A stretch of DNA of 64,000 nucleotides from Chryseobacterium indologenes (lineage in GTDB: Bacteria; Bacteroidota; Bacteroidia; Flavobacteriales; Weeksellaceae): contig NZ_CP018786.1 in the NCBI RefSeq assembly GCF_002025665.1, positions 5,084,001 to 5,148,000 on the forward strand. The letters run 5' to 3'. Shown here one piece after another: positions 39,283-48,779 of this stretch (position 1 is the first letter of the stretch; every line of letters starts with the position of its first letter). The notes under the pieces are model-generated. The model was given only the letters and a program-made list of their open reading frames with translations. It had not been told where the DNA came from and made no database searches. Made by a program: the position numbers and the translations under genes.

Positions 39283-40302
39283 TTATTTTGTTTTGCCAAA
39301 GTCTTCCGGTAACAGGTAATTTCCAGTAAAAGGATCAAGATAAACTTTAGGTCCTATAGTATTCTTTCTTTTGCCTGATAAACTGACATCTATCACTGCA
39401 CCAATAACGCCACCAATCAAACCACCTGCAGCAGCACCAATTGTAACGCCGGTTGTAGCCGTTTCAGGAAATAATTCTGCTTTTGTTACCTCTATAAAAA
39501 CTCCATGATCATCTTTGAAAATCTCAGTGTAACCTACAGGAATATTTTTGTACGCTATGCCCTTATAGACAAAAGCATAGAAATGTCTTATTGCTGTTTT
39601 TTCATCTCCTTTTAAGGCCTTTGTAACGATTCCCTTATCATTAGCCTGCAAAGTAAATCCAGGTTCAGGATTGTGAGTAAAAAAGCTGTAATAGTCTTTG
39701 TAAACCCCTTCTTTAAGTTCATTTGCTTTTAGAATACTCAGTTTTTCTTTTAATACAGAGACATAATCAGGAAAATCATTTTCTGAAATGCTAAGTTCCC
39801 AAGGGCTTGCTTTATAGGAGTCTTTAAAAAGATCAGTAAGAATTAAAGTCACTTTTCTTGCAAGGCTTTGTGCCAGATAAGGTGTTGTACGTGATGAGAC
39901 GGTTGCGATAGTGTCTATTCTATCTATAAAATGATATCCGTCTTCTTTCTTAATAAATGTACTTGCCTTTAGTTCAAGCTTTCCGATAGAGTACTTTTCC
40001 TTCTTATCTTCTGAAATACTTAAATTTTCAAGCAAAAAAACCATATCATTATTTCCTCGTGTCGGATTGTACTTATAAAACCAATCCTGTATGTCTTTGC
40101 CTGCATTATTTTCGAAAACAACTTTCACTTCATCCTTATGATACATGACCATTCCGATTTCCTGAATGGCTCTTTGATCTATCACCGTAAAACTTTTGAT
40201 AGAGTTTTTGCTGTCTTTAATAGATTTTGAAAGATCAATTGTTTCTATTTTCTGACCCCATAATACGATCGAAAACAATAAAAAGAAAAGTACTTTTTTC
40301 AT
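39283..40302 (-). CDS. uncharacterised secreted protein with glycine-zipper segment
   Basis: I do not recognise a family. The 339-residue protein has a signal peptide (about 1-17, ending LWGQ). Residues about 20-270 look mixed alpha/beta with no motif I can name. At about 285-305 there is a Gly-rich hydrophobic stretch, TIGAAAGGLIGGVIGAVID, resembling a glycine-zipper membrane segment. The C terminus (YLDPFTGNYLLPEDFGKTK) is polar. It is probably periplasmic or outer-membrane associated. It follows the sigma-factor operon but is separated from it by about 100 nt. Confidence 0.65.
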   Translation of the reverse strand: MKKVLFFLLFSIVLWGQKIETIDLSKSIKDSKNSIKSFTVIDQRAIQEIGMVMYHKDEVKVVFENNAGKDIQDWFYKYNPTRGNNDMVFLLENLSISEDKKEKYSIGKLELKASTFIKKEDGYHFIDRIDTIATVSSRTTPYLAQSLARKVTLILTDLFKDSYKASPWELSISENDFPDYVSVLKEKLSILKANELKEGVYKDYYSFFTHNPEPGFTLQANDKGIVTKALKGDEKTAIRHFYAFVYKGIAYKNIPVGYTEIFKDDHGVFIEVTKAELFPETATTGVTIGAAAGGLIGGVIGAVIDVSLSGKRKNTIGPKVYLDPFTGNYLLPEDFGKTK

Positions 40303-40402
40303 AGATAAACTTTGGGGTAAAAATAATTTTTTTTGTTGTAAAATTAAACGGCTCTCACAGAAAAAATCTGGAAGAGCCGTCCAACATTAAAAAAATAAAC
40401 TA

Positions 40403-40915
40403 TTATGGGTTCTGTTTAGTTCCGGAAGCATTGTTATTATTTCCGTGAGGTTTTCTTTCATCCATTTTATCCTTCATCATCTTTTCGGATTGAAATAATT
40501 TCAGAACTTTTTGACAGGGAATTACCTGCTGCATTTTATCTGCATATTTTTTCCTGTTATCCAATAGCTTCTGCCCTACTTCAAAACTTTGCTGCAGTTT
40601 AGCTTTCGCTTCGTCATCTGATAAAGTTTCGGGATCAAAGTTGGAATTAAACTGACTTTTTATCTGCTTCTGGCTATCCAGATATTCGTTATACAATTGT
40701 GTAAATTCTGCTTTATCATCCGGATCAACATTCAGATTATCCATGATCATATTGTTCCTGAATTTCTTCAGGAGATCTTTTCTCTCTTCCGGAGAAAGAT
40801 TATTGATGACTTCTTTCCTTTGTTTAGGATCCATCTTTTTCCAATCATAATCTGTTCTTTGGGCATTTAATCCAAAGCCATAAATAATCAAAAAAGTCAA
40901 TAATATCTTTTTCAT
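40403..40915 (-). CDS. uncharacterised periplasmic protein of the ECF operon
   Basis: A 170-residue protein with a signal peptide (about 1-18, ending GLNAQ). The mature part is helical and highly charged, with KKMDPKQRKEVINNLSPEERKDLLKKF and a Lys/Gln-rich middle, loosely like Spy/CpxP-type LTxxQ proteins that sense envelope stress. The C terminus is low complexity (HGNNNNASGTK). It is 6 nt downstream of the anti-sigma-like gene, so it is in the operon with the sigma factor. Likely a periplasmic modulator; family unconfirmed. Confidence 0.7.
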   Translation of the reverse strand: MKKILLTFLIIYGFGLNAQRTDYDWKKMDPKQRKEVINNLSPEERKDLLKKFRNNMIMDNLNVDPDDKAEFTQLYNEYLDSQKQIKSQFNSNFDPETLSDDEAKAKLQQSFEVGQKLLDNRKKYADKMQQVIPCQKVLKLFQSEKMMKDKMDERKPHGNNNNASGTKQNP

Positions 40916-40921
40916 TTTCTT

Positions 40922-41464
40922 TTAATTATAAATATCCAAATAAACGTCCTGAGTCGAATTACTTGCTAACTCTGCAATTTCAGAATTAGAAAACGAGTCC
41001 AGATATTCATTCATTCGTGTTTCTTCTTTTTTCTTTACAGTTTTCACCGGTTTAGGGCTCTCTGTTGTTTTTTTAGTTTCAATTACCCCTTTAGAAGCGT
41101 AAACATTGCTATTTTTTTGATTTTCAACTGTTTGATTATTATTTTCAACAGAAGTTAAATCAGATTTTAAAGTTTCATAAGCCAGCTCGCTTTCTGTTTT
41201 GGGCTCTCCGTTATTGGCAACATAGGTTGTTTTAGAGTTCAGGATTTGTTCTGTGGAATCTTTATCTGAATTAAAAACATAAGTTGCTCCAAAAATCAAA
41301 GCCAGCGATGCAGCTGCTGCATACATCCAATTCAGCTTAAAGACAGGTGCTTTTTTACTTGTCTTTATATCATTCATAACGCTCTCCTGAATATTTTCAA
41401 ACATATTATCAGGAACTGTGTAAATGTTTTTACGCTCTAATTTTTCTATGTCGAACTCTTTCAT
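40922..41464 (-). CDS. probable anti-sigma factor, single-pass membrane protein
   Basis: A 180-residue protein. The cytoplasmic part (about 1-45; MKEFDIEKLERKNIYTVPDNMFENIQ) is followed by one membrane helix (about 48-64, WMYAAAASLALIFGATYVF). The remainder is a low-complexity Lys/Ser/Thr-rich periplasmic segment ending in a short conserved-looking tail (YLDSFSNSEIAELASNS). Placement 16 nt after an ECF sigma gene and before a periplasmic protein suits an anti-sigma factor. No zinc HxxxCxxC motif is present, so it is not the canonical ZAS type. Confidence 0.75.
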   Translation of the reverse strand: MKEFDIEKLERKNIYTVPDNMFENIQESVMNDIKTSKKAPVFKLNWMYAAAASLALIFGATYVFNSDKDSTEQILNSKTTYVANNGEPKTESELAYETLKSDLTSVENNNQTVENQKNSNVYASKGVIETKKTTESPKPVKTVKKKEETRMNEYLDSFSNSEIAELASNSTQDVYLDIYN

Positions 41465-41480
41465 CTTTGTTGGTCAAAAA

Positions 41481-42032
41481 TTATTTTTCGTAATTTTCTT
41501 TAATATAATCTTCTATTTTCTGTTTGGCATAATGATAATTCGTTTTCAACGTCCCTACCGACATATCTACAATTTTTGATATTTCTTCGTAAGGTAAGTC
41601 ATCATAATACCGCATCATAAATACCAGTTTCTGCTTTTCGGGCAGGCTCTGTATAGCGTTCTGCAGTAAAATCTGTATTTCTTCAGCATCACCTTCTGTA
41701 TTATCTGCAACAAGATTCTGCATATGATACTCCGGATCCTCATCAGTTTTCTGCATTTTTTTCATTTTGTTGACCTGCTGTAACGCTTCGTTGGTAGCGA
41801 TTCTGTACAACCAGGTATACAACTGGCTATCATTTTTGAACTGATGAAAATTCTGATATGCTTTAATAAAAGTTTCCTGCAGAGTATCCTGTGCAAGATC
41901 TCCGTCCACAATAATTCTTCTTATGTGCCAGTACAATCTGCTTTGATAGGCGTCCATCAAGGCACGAACCCCTTTATCCTGGGTCCGTGGATTCTGCATC
42001 AACGAAATAATTTCCGCGTCCTTAATCTTCAT
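41481..42032 (-). CDS. ECF-type RNA polymerase sigma factor
   Basis: A 183-residue sigma-70 family protein. Region 2 contains LAQDTLQETFIKAYQNFHQFKNDSQLYTWLYRIATNEA (about 45-82) and region 4 has LPEKQKLVFMMRYYDDLPYEEISKIVDMSVGTLKTNYHYAKQKI (about 125-170). No region 3 or 1.1, as in ECF sigmas. It leads a three-gene operon with a probable anti-sigma factor and a periplasmic protein, so it likely responds to an envelope signal. The target genes are unknown. Confidence 0.92.
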   Translation of the reverse strand: MKIKDAEIISLMQNPRTQDKGVRALMDAYQSRLYWHIRRIIVDGDLAQDTLQETFIKAYQNFHQFKNDSQLYTWLYRIATNEALQQVNKMKKMQKTDEDPEYHMQNLVADNTEGDAEEIQILLQNAIQSLPEKQKLVFMMRYYDDLPYEEISKIVDMSVGTLKTNYHYAKQKIEDYIKENYEK

Positions 42033-42200
42033 AAGATGCCTTCATTGTTTTGGATTACAAAAATAGCTGAAAGTTAAATTAAAAATTCAATTTTCAATGT
42101 AAATATTAAAAATAATATGAGACACTTACGCAATAAACGTGCCTATATTGAAGTACAGGATTTCTGAAGTCTCTTCCTTTCCCGGCTCAGCTTAAAATCT

Positions 42201-42208
42201 TATATTTG
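42201..42208 (+). promoter_or_regulatory. possible -7 promoter box at a leaderless start
   Basis: TATATTTG matches TAnnTTTG and ends 5 nt before the ATG at 42213. If used, the transcript would have almost no 5' untranslated region. No -33 TTG was seen at the standard spacing. Confidence 0.3.
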
Positions 42209-42212
42209 TTAT

Positions 42213-42962
42213 ATGCAAATTGTAATCATCGGTTCCGGGAATGTAGCTTATCATATGGCAAAAGCTTTCACTTTGAAAGGTATTCCTCTGGCTCAGGTTT
42301 TTGGGAGGAACGAAAAAGAATTAGGTAAAATTTCTGAAGAATTAAATATTCCTTATTCCACAGATCATCTGGAAGAAGCAGATCTTTATATTCTTTGTGT
42401 AAGTGATCATTCTGTAGAAGAAGTCTCGAAAATTATTACCAAAAAAGATTGTCTGGTTGCCCATACCTCTGGATCTCTGCCAAAAGAAGTTCTTGCTGGT
42501 GAGTATAGAAAATCCTGCTTCTACCCTTTACAGACGTTTTCAAAATCCAAAGAACTGGAATATGAAAAAATTCCTTTTTTTATAGAAGGGGAAAATGAAA
42601 AAGATCAAAAAATATTGTTTGATCTCGCTTCAAAGATTTCGGAAAGAGTAATGGAAAGCAATCATGAAAAAAGAAAATATATTCACCTGACAGCTGTTTT
42701 TGCCTGTAATTTTGTGAATCATCTTTTTTCAAGAGCTAAAGAAATTTCAGATTCCCAGGATATTCCGTTTGATTATTTCTTACCGCTCATTGATGAAACG
42801 GTTCAGAAAATTCATGAAATTGAGCCCAAAACGGCACAAACAGGTCCGGCAGTAAGAAATGATATAAGGATTTTACAGCTGCATGAACAATTATTAAAAG
42901 ACGAAAGTCTTGAAATTTATAAAACAATGAATCATTCTATTCAGAAAATGTATGAGCTATAA
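42213..42962 (+). CDS. Rossmann-like and DUF2520 domain protein
   Basis: A 249-residue protein with an N-terminal nucleotide-binding fold (MQIVIIGSGNVAYHMAKAF; GxGxxA loop at 7-12) and a C-terminal helical DUF2520 region (about 120-245; YIHLTAVFACNFVNHL and PKTAQTGPAVRNDIRIL). The arrangement resembles NADP-dependent pyrroline-5-carboxylate or 6-phosphogluconate dehydrogenase-like proteins, but the substrate is unknown. The gene overlaps kdsC-type 42952 by 11 nt, so the two are probably co-expressed. Confidence 0.88.
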   Translation: MQIVIIGSGNVAYHMAKAFTLKGIPLAQVFGRNEKELGKISEELNIPYSTDHLEEADLYILCVSDHSVEEVSKIITKKDCLVAHTSGSLPKEVLAGEYRKSCFYPLQTFSKSKELEYEKIPFFIEGENEKDQKILFDLASKISERVMESNHEKRKYIHLTAVFACNFVNHLFSRAKEISDSQDIPFDYFLPLIDETVQKIHEIEPKTAQTGPAVRNDIRILQLHEQLLKDESLEIYKTMNHSIQKMYEL

Positions 42963-43470
42963 AGAGAAATTAAAAGATATTAAAGCATTTGTATTTGATG
43001 TTGACGGAGTTTTCACAGACGGAAGTGTTTATCTTCTTCCGGGAGGAAATATGTGCAGGGTAATGAATGTTCTGGACGGATATGCGGTAGTAAAAGCTTT
43101 AAAAAACAATTATTTAATCGGTGTTATTACAGGAGGAAATGATGAAATGGTAAAACACAGAATCAATTATCTGGGTATTCAGGATTACTATCCGAAGTCT
43201 CACAATAAAATAGATGATTTCGAAGACTTTAAGAAAAAATATAATCTTAAAAATGAAGAAATTCTTACCATGGGTGATGATCTTCCGGATATTCATATCA
43301 TGGAAAGTTCAGCCATTGCAGCATGTCCTGAAAATGCGGTTCCGGAAGTAAAAGGAATTTCCGATTATATTTCCCCTAAAAAAGGAGGAACGGGTGCAGT
43401 TCGTGATGTAATTGAACAGGTAATGAAAGTTCAGGGAAACTGGCACGACGATAATACTCAATCTGTATAA
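42952..43470 (+). CDS. KDO-8-phosphate phosphatase-like HAD hydrolase
   Basis: A 172-residue cytosolic HAD enzyme of subclass IIIA (KdsC-like). Motif I is FVFDVDGVFTDGS (14-26), motif II is in GVITGGNDE, the conserved Lys is in SHNKIDDF, and motif III is MGDDLPDI (about 107-114). KdsC removes the phosphate from KDO-8-P in lipopolysaccharide core synthesis; short proteins of this type can have the same or a related sugar-phosphate role. It overlaps the DUF2520 gene by 11 nt and is 8 nt before maf. Confidence 0.88.
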   Translation: MSYKEKLKDIKAFVFDVDGVFTDGSVYLLPGGNMCRVMNVLDGYAVVKALKNNYLIGVITGGNDEMVKHRINYLGIQDYYPKSHNKIDDFEDFKKKYNLKNEEILTMGDDLPDIHIMESSAIAACPENAVPEVKGISDYISPKKGGTGAVRDVIEQVMKVQGNWHDDNTQSV

Positions 43471-43478
43471 GTATCTGT

Positions 43479-44042
43479 ATGAAATTACTTTTAGCATCAC
43501 AATCCCCAAGGAGAAAAGAACTTCTTTCCAGCCTTGGTTTTGAATTTGAGGTCGTAAAAATAGACTGCGAAGAAATTATTCCGGAAAATATCAAAATAGA
43601 AGAAGCTGCAGCTTATCTTTCTGACTTAAAAGCATCGGCTTTCAGAAATCTGGAGACTGATGAAGTGCTCCTGACTGCTGATACCATAGTTGCCATCGAT
43701 AATCAGATTCTGGGAAAACCTAAAGATGAAGAAAACGCTTTTACCATGCTTCAAAGTCTTTCGGGAAGAACGCATCAGGTCTACACGGGAATTACCATCA
43801 AAACAGCCAATAAGTCTTTCACAGAAACAGATGTAGCGGATGTTACTCTGGACAAACTTTCAGATGAAGAAATAAACTATTATATTCAGAATTATAAGCC
43901 TTTTGATAAAGCCGGCAGTTATGGTGTTCAGGAATGGCTGGGAATGGCAAAGATCACAAGCCTTACAGGAAGCTATTATACTATTATGGGACTTCCTACC
44001 CATCTTGTTTATAAAATTCTGAAAGAATCTTCTCTTATTTAA
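43479..44042 (+). CDS. maf: Maf family nucleotide pyrophosphatase
   Basis: A 187-residue Maf/HAM1-like protein. The opening LLLASQSPRRKELLSSLGFEFEV is the family signature, with LLTADTIVAID (about 66-76) and the SGRTHQVYTGITI motif in the middle, and DKAGSYGVQEW near 145. Maf proteins hydrolyse dTTP/UTP or m7GTP to monophosphates and help prevent misincorporation; which substrate is preferred here cannot be told. Third gene of a short run on the plus strand. Confidence 0.92.
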   Translation: MKLLLASQSPRRKELLSSLGFEFEVVKIDCEEIIPENIKIEEAAAYLSDLKASAFRNLETDEVLLTADTIVAIDNQILGKPKDEENAFTMLQSLSGRTHQVYTGITIKTANKSFTETDVADVTLDKLSDEEINYYIQNYKPFDKAGSYGVQEWLGMAKITSLTGSYYTIMGLPTHLVYKILKESSLI

Positions 44043-44190
44043 AAGATTATTTGGTTCAAAACGCTCATTAAAGAAGAAATAAAATACTTCCTGAAGAAAT
44101 ATAAATATTATTCATTATAAAATTTTATTATTTTTACAAAATCATCAAACTGCTGATAATAAAAAGCAGATTAGCGAGTTATATTGAATA

Positions 44191-46749
44191 ATGAAAAAGA
44201 ATATATTATTCCTTTTAGTCATATGTCTTGTTGCTTCATGTGCTACCAAAACAAAAAAGCCGGAGCAGCGTTCAAGAGTATTGAAAGGATTTTCCACATA
44301 TTATAACACATTATTTAATGCAAAAGATGCATTAAACAGTGAGTTTACCACCAGAGACAAAGGGCATAAGGACAACTTTTATGCTCCCTATATTCCTATT
44401 CTGACTTACGAAGAACAGCCTTTGGGAAGTGATCTTGGACAGACTGAGGCTTTTGCCGAAAATTCTATGAAGATGGCTGAAGTAGCCAACAAACCTTCAG
44501 GAAGAGGTAATTCAGGAGTTCCGAATATCCCTGGAGGACCTCCGGGAGGCGGCCCTTCAAGACCTGACGGAGAACAGGCTAAAGGAGCTACTACGCTGGA
44601 AATTGCAGAAGCAAAAGCTTTAAAAGCAATCAATAAATATTCTGTAACCAGAAATGGTGAAGAGAAAAATAAACAGATTTTTGATGCCTACATGATCCTT
44701 GCTCAGGCAAGAATTTATCGGGGTAAATCTCTTGAGGCACTTGATGCTCTGAATTATGTTTTCACCCGTATGAAAGATGATAAAAGGATTGCACTCGCAA
44801 GAATTTATCAGGGTCTTGCTTATGATAAAATCAAAGATTATCACAGGGCCCATGAAACTTTTGCCAAACTGAAAAGTGAAGATATCAGTAAAAGCTATGC
44901 AAAATTACTCAGCATTTATTATTCTGAATCTTTGCTTGATGCCGGTAAGAAAGAAGAGGCAGCCAAAGAACTTGATAATGCTTTTGAACTGAATAGCAAC
45001 AGAAAACTGAAGAGTAGAATCGCTTATCTGAGAGGTCAGGTTCTGGAAAATCTGAACCAGAATGATAAAGCAAGAGAAAGCTATGCTGCAGCGTATAAAT
45101 ATGCCAGTGATTTCGAATTTGAAGTAAAATCTCAGGTTGCCATTGCAAAAACTTTTAACGGTAAAGGTGACTATGCCGGCGCAAAAAATTATCTGGAAGG
45201 AATCAGTAAAAAAGGAATGTATGGCTCAAGAAAAAATGAATTTTACTATGCTTTAGGGTTAATGGCCAATAAAGCTGGTAAAAAAGATGAAGCTCAGCAA
45301 TTCTTCAGAAAATCTCTTTTTGAAAAGGTTTCTGATCCTCAGATCCGCGGATTGGCTTATTATGAAATAGGAAAAAGCTACCTTGATAAGAATGATTATA
45401 TCGGAGCCGGAAGTTATTATGATTCTGCGCTTGCTGTCATGACTTATGAACCTTCAAAAATTCTGTTAAAGGATCAATCTGAGTATATTAAAAAGATTTC
45501 CAAAAACTACTATCTTATTAAAAAGAATGACAGTATTCTTTCTCTGGCAAAGATGAATGATGGCCAAAAAACAGATTATTTCACAAAATATATTGCCAAA
45601 CTAAAGATCAAAGAAGAGAAAGAAGAACAGGAAAGAAGACGTGCAGAAAGAAGTAAAGGTTTTGATACCGGAGATTATAGTGCCAATTCTATTTTTGCCA
45701 ATAGCGGCAATTCTTTTGAGGATTTTGGAATAACTACAAAAGGTTTTTATTTCAGCAATTCAGGAACGGTAAGCAAAGGTACCTCTTCATTTAAGCAAAT
45801 CTGGGGAGACCGTGCTCTTGCTGATAACTGGCGTTCTTCCAAAAAAATGGCCTCTATTGAAGATATGAAAAACGAAGCGTTAGGAGTAACCTCTGCGCCT
45901 AATCCAAGACGTTTTGAGCCTGCGTATTATATTGAACAGATTCCTACAGATCAGGGAAAATTATCTCAGTTAAAAAAGGACAGAGATACTGCTTCATTAG
46001 GTCTGGGAATTATGTATCAGAATTATTTTACCAATACTCCACTGGCTACGAAAACGCTTTATGATCTTGTAGATGTAAAACCGGAAGAAAAAGTAATGCT
46101 ACAGGCACTGTATGAGATTTTTGCCATGAATTATGAGAAAAATCCACAGGCTTCTGAAAGAGCGAAACAAATTCTCTTGGCTGATTACCCTTATACTTCT
46201 TACGCAGAATTTGCCAGAAATCCTAAGAACAAGTCATTTGTAAAATCAACCGAAGAAGTTGAAAACGAATACAAAAAGGCTTATGCACTATTTGAATCCG
46301 AAAAGTTTGCAGAAAGTAAAGATATTATAGATCAGACGATTCAGAAGTTTCCGAAAGATGCTCTTGTTCCTAAGCTGTATTTATTAAATGCTTTCAATGC
46401 AGGAAAATCAAGTGGAAAGGAAGTTATGATTCTGCAGCTGGAACAGATTGCCCTGAATTATTCCAAAACACCTGAAGGGATAAGAGCTAAAGAAATGCTG
46501 AATTATCTGAGAAGTGACCTTAGCTTCCAGGCAACGGACAATAAAGGAAATACTATTCCTCAACAACCATCAGGAGCACCTGCACAACCTAACACCCAAA
46601 ATACAGGAGTTCCACAAATGAACAGTGGAAAAATACAGAAGCTGGATAATATAAATACGGTTCAACAGGCAAGTCCGGGGCAACCACAAAATCCTAAAAA
46701 ACCTAATGACACAAAATCAGGATCGAAGATCCCGCCAAGACCTCAATAA
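44191..46749 (+). CDS. sprE: type IX secretion system periplasmic lipoprotein, SprE/PorW family
   Basis: An 852-residue lipoprotein (lipobox LVASC, Cys17). After a conserved opening RVLKGFSTYYNTLFNAKDALNSEFTTRDKGHKDNFY the protein is built of many TPR units (about 150-470), with a Gly-rich linker at 95-125 and Pro/Gln/Asn-rich low complexity at the C terminus (about 790-852). It matches SprE (gliding) and PorW (Porphyromonas), which are needed for type IX secretion. The protein at 23506-24294 carries a sorting domain for this system. Confidence 0.88.
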   Translation: MKKNILFLLVICLVASCATKTKKPEQRSRVLKGFSTYYNTLFNAKDALNSEFTTRDKGHKDNFYAPYIPILTYEEQPLGSDLGQTEAFAENSMKMAEVANKPSGRGNSGVPNIPGGPPGGGPSRPDGEQAKGATTLEIAEAKALKAINKYSVTRNGEEKNKQIFDAYMILAQARIYRGKSLEALDALNYVFTRMKDDKRIALARIYQGLAYDKIKDYHRAHETFAKLKSEDISKSYAKLLSIYYSESLLDAGKKEEAAKELDNAFELNSNRKLKSRIAYLRGQVLENLNQNDKARESYAAAYKYASDFEFEVKSQVAIAKTFNGKGDYAGAKNYLEGISKKGMYGSRKNEFYYALGLMANKAGKKDEAQQFFRKSLFEKVSDPQIRGLAYYEIGKSYLDKNDYIGAGSYYDSALAVMTYEPSKILLKDQSEYIKKISKNYYLIKKNDSILSLAKMNDGQKTDYFTKYIAKLKIKEEKEEQERRRAERSKGFDTGDYSANSIFANSGNSFEDFGITTKGFYFSNSGTVSKGTSSFKQIWGDRALADNWRSSKKMASIEDMKNEALGVTSAPNPRRFEPAYYIEQIPTDQGKLSQLKKDRDTASLGLGIMYQNYFTNTPLATKTLYDLVDVKPEEKVMLQALYEIFAMNYEKNPQASERAKQILLADYPYTSYAEFARNPKNKSFVKSTEEVENEYKKAYALFESEKFAESKDIIDQTIQKFPKDALVPKLYLLNAFNAGKSSGKEVMILQLEQIALNYSKTPEGIRAKEMLNYLRSDLSFQATDNKGNTIPQQPSGAPAQPNTQNTGVPQMNSGKIQKLDNINTVQQASPGQPQNPKKPNDTKSGSKIPPRPQ

Positions 46750-46755
46750 AATAAA

Positions 46756-46780
46756 AAAGCGAAGATTTATTCTTCGCTTT
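46756..46780. terminator. bidirectional terminator overlapping the tsaB stop
   Basis: AAAGCGAAGA-TTTAT-TCTTCGCTTT is a perfect 10-bp stem; the tsaB stop codon (46767-46769) lies in its loop, so tsaB's last codons form one arm. Confidence 0.88.
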
Positions 46781-47447
46781 TCTTTTTCTTTACTCCATGG
46801 AAATCTTTGAGATAAAAAGGCTCAAAATAAGCCATATCTTCAAATTCTTTGTTTCGTATTTTCTCCAGAGTCTTTCTGATGAGATATTGTGCAGAAGGAT
46901 AAACATCTTCTTTAAAAACAGCATCAGGGAGATTCAGAATCTCTTTTGCTTTTTTAGCACCATCCCCTACAAACAGAACTTTTTTATCTTTAAATTCTTC
47001 AAAAGAAGTTTCATCTAAAATCTTAGCTTCGGTCTTTGATAACTCCTCCCCTGTTTTACCGTCGTAAACGGCCGTATACACTTCCATTCTCCTTGCATCC
47101 ACCAATGGCGCTATAAAGTCATAGTTATCGCCTAAAAAAGGCTCTATGATGCTTTCAAGAGAGTTTACTGCTACCAGAGGAACTTTCAGTCCATAACAAA
47201 ATCCTTTTGCTGAGGCTGCTCCGATTCTTAAGCCGGTATAAGATCCGGGACCTTTTCCTAAAGAAACGGCTTCAATATCTTTAAGCGAAATACCCGCTCC
47301 TTCCAATGCCCATTCTACATAGGTGTGAAGACTTTCGGATTGTTTATAGTTTTCAGAAACTTCTTCACAAAGGCATAATAGCTTCTCATTGTCTGATATG
47401 GCTACTGAACAGTTCTTGGATGATGTTTCCAGATATAGAATTTTCAT
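46767..47447 (-). CDS. tsaB: tRNA threonylcarbamoyladenosine biosynthesis protein TsaB
   Basis: A 226-residue ASKHA-fold protein that works with TsaD and TsaE in making t6A37 of tRNAs reading ANN codons. The opening ILYLETSSKNCSVAIS is typical, and the central GKGPGSYTGLRIGAASAKGFCYGL (about 65-88) is the family signature. Length matches. It ends in a Lys-rich tail encoded by the terminator stem. Preceded by the sprE terminator; alone on the minus strand. Confidence 0.93.
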   Translation of the reverse strand: MKILYLETSSKNCSVAISDNEKLLCLCEEVSENYKQSESLHTYVEWALEGAGISLKDIEAVSLGKGPGSYTGLRIGAASAKGFCYGLKVPLVAVNSLESIIEPFLGDNYDFIAPLVDARRMEVYTAVYDGKTGEELSKTEAKILDETSFEEFKDKKVLFVGDGAKKAKEILNLPDAVFKEDVYPSAQYLIRKTLEKIRNKEFEDMAYFEPFYLKDFHGVKKKKSEE

Positions 47448-47528
47448 TTTTTTGTTTTAAGCTAAACAGCAATATTGCAAAAGCAAAATCGCATTTAATA
47501 TTCTGCAAATTTACTCCATTATTTTGGA

Positions 47529-48278
47529 CTATTTTCTATAAATCGTTCTTGGTTCAGCCTGAGCGCTTGGATAGATGGTCATATCTGAAATGGTAACGTG
47601 TTTCGGTGCATTCACACAGTAAGCAATAGCATCAGCAATATCTTCTGCCTTCAAAGGTTCATAACCTGCATATACAGTTGAAGCCTTCTCACTGTCACCT
47701 TTGAATCTTATCAAAGAGAAATCTGTTTCTACAGCACCAGGCTGGATGTTGGTTACTTTGATTCCAAATTCGGTAAGCTCCAATCTCATTCCTTCCGAAA
47801 TAACGTCTACTGCTTTCTTCGTTGCACAGTACACTACTCCATTCGCATAGGTTTGTCTTGCTGCAACAGAACTGATATTTACAATATGACCTAAATTTTT
47901 AGTTTTCATAATTGGAATAATCATTTTAGAAACATAGAGTAATCCCTTTACATTTCCGTCAATCATAGAATCCCAGTCATCTGTTTTACCTGCTGATAGA
48001 GGATCTAACCCGTGAGCATTCCCTGCGTTATTAATCAGAACATCAATCTCTTTCCAGTTTTCAGGAAGGGAATTAATGGCTGCTTCCACTTCTTCAAGAT
48101 TTCTTACATCAAACATTAAACTAAATATTTCGGTAAATTGAGAAAGCTCTGTTTTTACAGATTCCAGCACCTCATTTCTCCTTCCACAAATAATAATTCT
48201 GTTTCCTTGTTTTGCAAAAAGTTCTGCAGTGGCTTTACCTATGCCAGAAGTGGCTCCGGTGATCAATATTGTCTTCAT
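47529..48278 (-). CDS. short-chain dehydrogenase/reductase
   Basis: A 249-residue SDR with GATSGIGKATAELF (7-20) binding NADP (GRRNE after the second strand), NNAG (88-91), catalytic Ser in VNISSVAA (about 136-143) and YCATK (about 151-155). It is closest to the YdfG group of serine/3-hydroxypropionate dehydrogenases, but substrate is uncertain. Alone, with about 80 nt on each side. Confidence 0.9.
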   Translation of the reverse strand: MKTILITGATSGIGKATAELFAKQGNRIIICGRRNEVLESVKTELSQFTEIFSLMFDVRNLEEVEAAINSLPENWKEIDVLINNAGNAHGLDPLSAGKTDDWDSMIDGNVKGLLYVSKMIIPIMKTKNLGHIVNISSVAARQTYANGVVYCATKKAVDVISEGMRLELTEFGIKVTNIQPGAVETDFSLIRFKGDSEKASTVYAGYEPLKAEDIADAIAYCVNAPKHVTISDMTIYPSAQAEPRTIYRK

Positions 48279-48360
48279 AAAATTGGTTGTTAAATGTCTG
48301 AATGCACTCCTCTATCAGTGTCATGATTCTGTTACATTCAAACATTGTTGTATTGATTTA

Positions 48361-48732
48361 TTAATTTGCATCAAAGGCCTGAAAAGCATCTTTGATATGG
48401 TCAATGATTAAGTTTTTGTTATCATCAGGAAGAACGGAAATAATATCAAATCTGACTTCCTGATCTTTATTAAATTCCTCCATATAATGATCGGCTGCAG
48501 AGACAATAGATTTTATCTTTGTTTTTGTTACAGCCTCCTGAGGAAGCATAAAAGCATCGGTAGATCTTGCTTTCACTTCCACGATAATAATCAGATTATC
48601 TTTTTCAGCAATGATATCAATTTCGTTTTGTTTAAAACGATAGTTTCTGATAAGGATTTTATAGCCATTTTTCTGAAGATAATCAGCAGCAAGATTCTCT
48701 GCTATTTTTCCAAAATCATTATGATGAGCCAT
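48361..48732 (-). CDS. YraN family nuclease-fold protein (UPF0102)
   Basis: A 123-residue protein with the UPF0102 signature: GKIAENLAADYLQKNGYKIL opening, RNYRFKQNEIDIIAEKDNLIIIVEVKAR (about 30-57) with the Glu-Asp-Glu-x-Lys endonuclease-like site, and VRFDIISVLPDD (about 98-109). The fold is that of Holliday junction resolvase-type nucleases; biological role is unclear. Length and motifs are typical. Confidence 0.9.
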   Translation of the reverse strand: MAHHNDFGKIAENLAADYLQKNGYKILIRNYRFKQNEIDIIAEKDNLIIIVEVKARSTDAFMLPQEAVTKTKIKSIVSAADHYMEEFNKDQEVRFDIISVLPDDNKNLIIDHIKDAFQAFDAN

Positions 48733-48779
48733 ATTGTATAGTTAAGAGTTTGGAGATAGGATAGGAGAGTAGTGCTACT

